Positions 17,581 through 20,463 of a stretch of 20,463 nucleotides of DNA are shown in pieces. The position numbers were made by a program, and so were the translations under genes. Positions within the stretch are counted from its first letter, which is position 1; the number at the start of each line of letters is the position of its first letter. Under the pieces are notes generated by a model. The model ran no database searches. It saw only the letters and a program-made list of their open reading frames with translations, and was not told where the DNA came from. The stretch comes from Hofstenia miamia. Taxonomy: Eukaryota > Xenacoelomorpha > Acoela > Hofsteniidae. The stretch is from the NCBI GenBank assembly GCA_900660155.1, contig CABFPE010001883.1, positions 1 through 20,463 of the forward strand, read 5' to 3'.

Positions 17581-18772
17581 AAATATTGGTAAAGCAGGAA
17601 GTAATCACAACCCATGAAGAAAAAGAAGAAGAAGACACTAAAGTAATACAATTTCAATTATGTGAGGATATAAGAATTTTCCTGAATAATTGGAAAATGT
17701 GTCAAATACAAATGGAAAATGAGCTAACTGCAGAAATCATGATATATGATCAAAAAGGGATTAATATGAAAAAGCTATCAATTCCTTCAAATTTGTGCAT
17801 AGTAAACAAAGGCAAGGGTACTATACCAATATTGAATGTGACAAACCACCATATAAAAAGGGATAATCTGAAAATTAAAGGAAAGAAAGTTAAGACAGAA
17901 AAAATGATGGCAAACAAAACAATTAACATAGTAGAAGAAGACAAAGAGTATAAAATACTGGAAATCAACAAAATGGAATGCAAGCATCTTAGCAATGAAG
18001 AAAGGGAAAAATTGATAAAAATCCTACAGAAACATGCTAAAATATTCAACTTCAGAGAAATAAGTGTTGGAAAAGCAGTAGGAGAAACACACAAAATTAT
18101 AACAACTATGGAAGAACTGATAAGACTACCATGCAGAAGAGTACCAGAAAATTTGAAAGAGAATTACAATACTATTCAGAATGAATTGATAGACAATAAG
18201 ATAATCAGACCTAGTGAAAGCCCATATGCAGCACTGACAGTCTTTGTGAAACAAGGAAATAAATACAGGCAGTGCATAGATTTTCACAAGTTAAACAAGA
18301 TTACAAAGAAAGACACATATCCACTTCTGAGAATAGAGGATATCATATACAAAGCCAGAAAAATAAATACTATACCTGTATAGATTTATGTAAAGCATAC
18401 TGGCAGGTGCTGATGGAGCCTAAAGATATTGAGAAGACAGCATTTATAATGGCCATACAGTCTATTCAAAGGGATGTACATGGCTTTTGGATTATGTAAT
18501 GCCCTGGCTACCTTTTAAATGTATGTAACAAAAGTGCTCAAGCAGAATAACAAAAATATTGAAAAGGGAGTAAGTGCATACATAGACAATATTCTAATAG
18601 CAAGTAATATGATTGAGGAGCATCTAGATAAACTGGATAGAACATTGAAAATTCTCTATAATGCAGGTTTGTGTGTAAATGGGAAGAAATGTGAAATTCT
18701 AAAAACACAGGTAGTATTCCTGGGCAGACAAATTCAAAAAGGCGAAATAAGAATGAGGAACAATGTGAATGA
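17581..18772 (+). pseudogene. pol: Reverse transcriptase of element 2, fingers and palm
   Basis: Frame 0 carries the linker and the start of RT (LSNEEREKLIKILQKHAKIF, then RQCIDFHKLNKITKKDTYPL near 18268-18330). A shift near 18355 puts the next block (TCIDLCKAYWQVLMEP, EKTAFI) in frame 2, and a return to frame 0 near 18465 gives AFGLCNALATF. A TAA follows at 18516-18518, then the catalytic block AYIDNILIASN. The second Asp of YxDD is Asn (18588-18590, AAT), so the polymerase site is lost. The frame then runs to the VVFLGR segment and is interrupted by the inserted LTR at 18773. RT copies the element RNA into DNA in the cytoplasmic particle. Motif order and spacing are Ty3/gypsy-like. The middle part, 17641-17960, is lysine-rich linker without a domain that I recognise. 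Confidence 0.9.
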
Positions 18773-19934
18773 TGTAACATCCTCCACCTGGCTTATTTGC
18801 ACCGTGTATTATTGTTGATAATTAGCACTCAGTAAATTGCGGGTGAGGAGTTACTGAATTATCGAATCGCCAAACTTTTCCTTTTTAATCAACTAGTTAT
18901 GTTAATCGAGTATTAATTATCACTATTTAGGTGATGGAGCCACGTGACATTTCTTCTCCAGTTCTTCTGTGGGCCACTGCCCGAAGCCAATCTCCACAAC
19001 ACAGTTCCCCTCCTTTATGAATGACGATTGAATCCACTGCACCATCTCAGCTCAATTGGAACTAATTATGTGTACCTTACTTGAGTTCAGTGCGTGCACT
19101 CATGTTAAGTTGTAACTGACTTAAACTCAACTTTGTACAGTGTTTGTTGATTTGTTCAAATAAAGCAACCAGGCATTGATACTAACTGCGTTCAAATATT
19201 ATTAATGTAGCCATTACCGTAAACTTATTGGCTTAGTAATCTAATTAATAAGATTGCAGTTTCCTAAACTTACATTTAATAGGGATACATGTAAGGTCAC
19301 TTATTTAGTCAATTATAGTCGAGTCTCCTACTATTAATAACATGTATATTCCTAGGGTTCGACTATCCAGTCGTTTCAAGCATTGATTATTTCGTACATG
19401 TATAGATCGATAGTCAGACTAGGCGAGAATCGAAAAACTCCTAACCGTAACGTAAGTGCAGTTTCGTGACTGGCACAAGGACCCTCCGAATCGATCCCGT
19501 GATGGGATCCAGCCACTACTAAACACAACTCGCCTAGCTGCACATTTTAGTAATTAATCAAACCAGATAAGTGAAGATTAAGAAATAAAATAAACTCTGA
19601 AGAATTTATTGTTCATCAAATTTCTAGTTAATTTCAAAGCTATTTATTTAAAATTTCTAAAGTACCTTCTGATTTTGAATTTCAAATAATTCTTCTGCCA
19701 ATATGGCTGTTCATACGTAAGTGTTATTTCGCTCATAGCAATTTGTCAAATGTTACTTGATCAGCTAACAAGTTTCTCTTAATTTGCACAATATTGTAGC
19801 TTAGTTGCATCTTTACAAAATGAATAGAATCATAACTAAATTTTACAATAATATTTTTGATTGTATTTAATCACTATAATCATTCGACATTAATCCTTCT
19901 TTTGTTGCAGCTATTATTTTGGGATGATGCTACA
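18773..19934 (+). repeat. Solo LTR of a third family (LTR3) inserted into element 2
   Basis: The 1162-bp segment begins TGTAACATCCTCC and ends GGATGATGCTACA, inverted matches at 11 of 13 positions with TG...CA termini. It is flanked by ATGA on both sides (18769-18772 and 19935-19938). Removing the segment plus one ATGA (1166 bp) brings the upstream RT frame (frame 0) exactly into register with the downstream frame (frame 2). About 28 CpG dinucleotides were counted by eye, against about 4 in the 3.4 kb of element 2 to its left, so it arrived long after element 2. AATAAA lies at 19159-19164. It has no coding capacity. Strand is assumed to be plus and could be either. It shows no obvious similarity to LTR1 or LTR2 beyond the TGTA...TACA ends. 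Confidence 0.85.
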
Positions 19935-19938
19935 ATGA

Positions 19939-20463
19939 CATTATACAGAACATTAGTAGTCCAAAGATGAAAAAAGACTTACAGATGATAATGGGATTTA
20001 TAAATTATTACAGATCGTTTATTGTGAATGTAGCCCATAAAACAAGCAAAATGATGACATTACTAAAGAAAAATAAAATTTTCAAATGGACATGGAGAGA
20101 ACAGGAACAGTTGGATAACATAAAGAATGAACTAAGTAAAATGCAATCATTGAACACGCCAGACTATGATAAGGAGTTCATTTTGGATTGTGATGTGAGT
20201 AATGTCACCATAGGTGCATGTTTGGGACAGATAAAAGATGGAAAGGAGGTACCTATACAGTTTTTTAGTAGAAAACTTAAACAGAGTGAAGAAAATTATG
20301 GATCAACAAAACTGGAAATGTTGTTATTAGTGGAAAGTATTAAAAAATTTTGGTATTTTTTGATAGGACAAAGTTTTAAAGTAAGAACCAATAATAGCAG
20401 ACTAGCATGGTTAAAAAAGTTTTTGGGTGATAAATTGTTGATAGTGTTAAGATGGATTTAATA
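19939..20463 (+). pseudogene. pol: RT thumb and RNase H of element 2, continuing past the right edge
   Basis: Frame 2 is open from just after the inserted LTR to the end of the window. It contains the connection segment (LQMIMGFINYYRSFI, near 19980-20025) and RNase H: LDCDVSNVTIGACLG with the first catalytic Asp kept, VPIQFFSRKLKQSEENYG, TKLEMLLLVES with the Glu kept, and VRTNNSRLAWL, where the usual Asp of T-D-x-S is Asn. No stop or shift occurs until TAA at 20459-20461 (GGATTTAATA), only three bases before the window ends. That stop may be real or reflect another shift, since element 1 has the same Q/R-W-I region followed by more pol. The segment shares its block order with element 1 at 6870-7350, so the two elements are related lineages. 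Confidence 0.9.

Larger units (their letters stand above)
14633..20463 (+). mobile_element. Degenerate Ty3/gypsy retrotransposon, element 2 (LTR2 family), 5' part
   Basis: The element comprises a 5' LTR (14633-15332), a primer-binding site, a leader, gag with CCHC knuckle, protease, RT and RNase H in the Ty3/gypsy order. It continues beyond the right edge, where integrase and the 3' LTR would follow. It is split by a 1162-bp solo LTR of another family at 18773-19934. The plus strand is strongly A-rich through gag and pol, as in many retroelements. CpG is nearly absent apart from the inserted LTR. Three in-frame stops in gag, frameshifts in protease and RT, and altered catalytic residues in protease, RT and possibly RNase H show that it is inactive. 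Confidence 0.9.

Noticed and set aside
17750..18094. Minus-strand hydrophobic open frame of 114 codons
   Set aside because: It is antisense to the Lys-rich pol linker of element 2. Lys and Asn codons read as Phe, Leu and Ile on the other strand.
18774..19910. Intron interpretation: the insert starts with GT and contains a good acceptor, TTTTGTTGCAG
   Set aside because: An in-frame TGA (19925-19927) follows that acceptor before the RNase H frame resumes. The inverted TGTA/TACA ends, ATGA duplication and exact frame arithmetic fit an LTR insertion instead.
18773..19934. Assembly misjoin as the cause of the composition change
   Set aside because: A misjoin would not produce matching 4-bp duplications, inverted ends and restored reading frame.

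Overview
The window reads as animal (probably invertebrate) nuclear DNA. It is AT-rich and has no bacterial-style gene packing. A GT-AG intron can be seen, and most of the sequence is nested, decayed Ty3/gypsy-type LTR retrotransposons plus a piggyBac-type DNA transposon. The species cannot be fixed from the sequence. The only candidate host coding sequence is a short open segment at the left edge (1-234), which looks like the last exon of an unidentified gene. No rRNA, tRNA or CRISPR array was seen.

Layout from left to right. 1-1407 is a possible terminal exon followed by non-coding DNA. 1408-2323 is a solo LTR (family LTR1) flanked by the 4-bp duplication TTAT. 2324-4900 is AT-rich DNA without recognisable genes. 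4901-11691 is an old Ty3/gypsy element of the same LTR1 family. It has a 5' LTR, a primer-binding site, a gag stub fused by deletion to the reverse-transcriptase thumb and RNase H, an integrase with a lost catalytic Glu, about 2.5 kb of unidentified post-integrase sequence, a polypurine tract and a 3' LTR that lacks its end. 11692-12289 is a 5'-truncated LTR of a second family (LTR2) with a short internal stub, and contains an exact 45-bp tandem duplication. 12455-12720 is a repeat built on AACAATGTTG. About 13143-14143 (minus strand) is the 3' half of a piggyBac-like transposase with a 97-bp phase-0 intron. 14633-20463 is a second Ty3/gypsy element: LTR2, an Arg-tRNA-like primer site, gag with CCHC knuckle, protease, RT and RNase H. 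It runs off the right edge and is split at the RT/RNase H joint by a young solo LTR of a third family (LTR3, 18773-19934).

The gag and pol parts would have formed one replication unit in each retroelement, but every copy here carries in-frame stops, frameshifts and substituted catalytic residues, so none is autonomous. The strongest large-scale signal is CpG content. The two solo LTRs and the left flank keep near-normal CpG, while the long elements have almost none and show TG/CA where the young LTR1 copy has CG. This indicates long-term cytosine methylation of the old elements and gives a relative order of insertion: the large elements are old, the piggyBac fragment is intermediate, and the solo LTRs are young. 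I found no clear new biological system. The least explained item is the coding-like sequence between integrase and 3' LTR in the first element.
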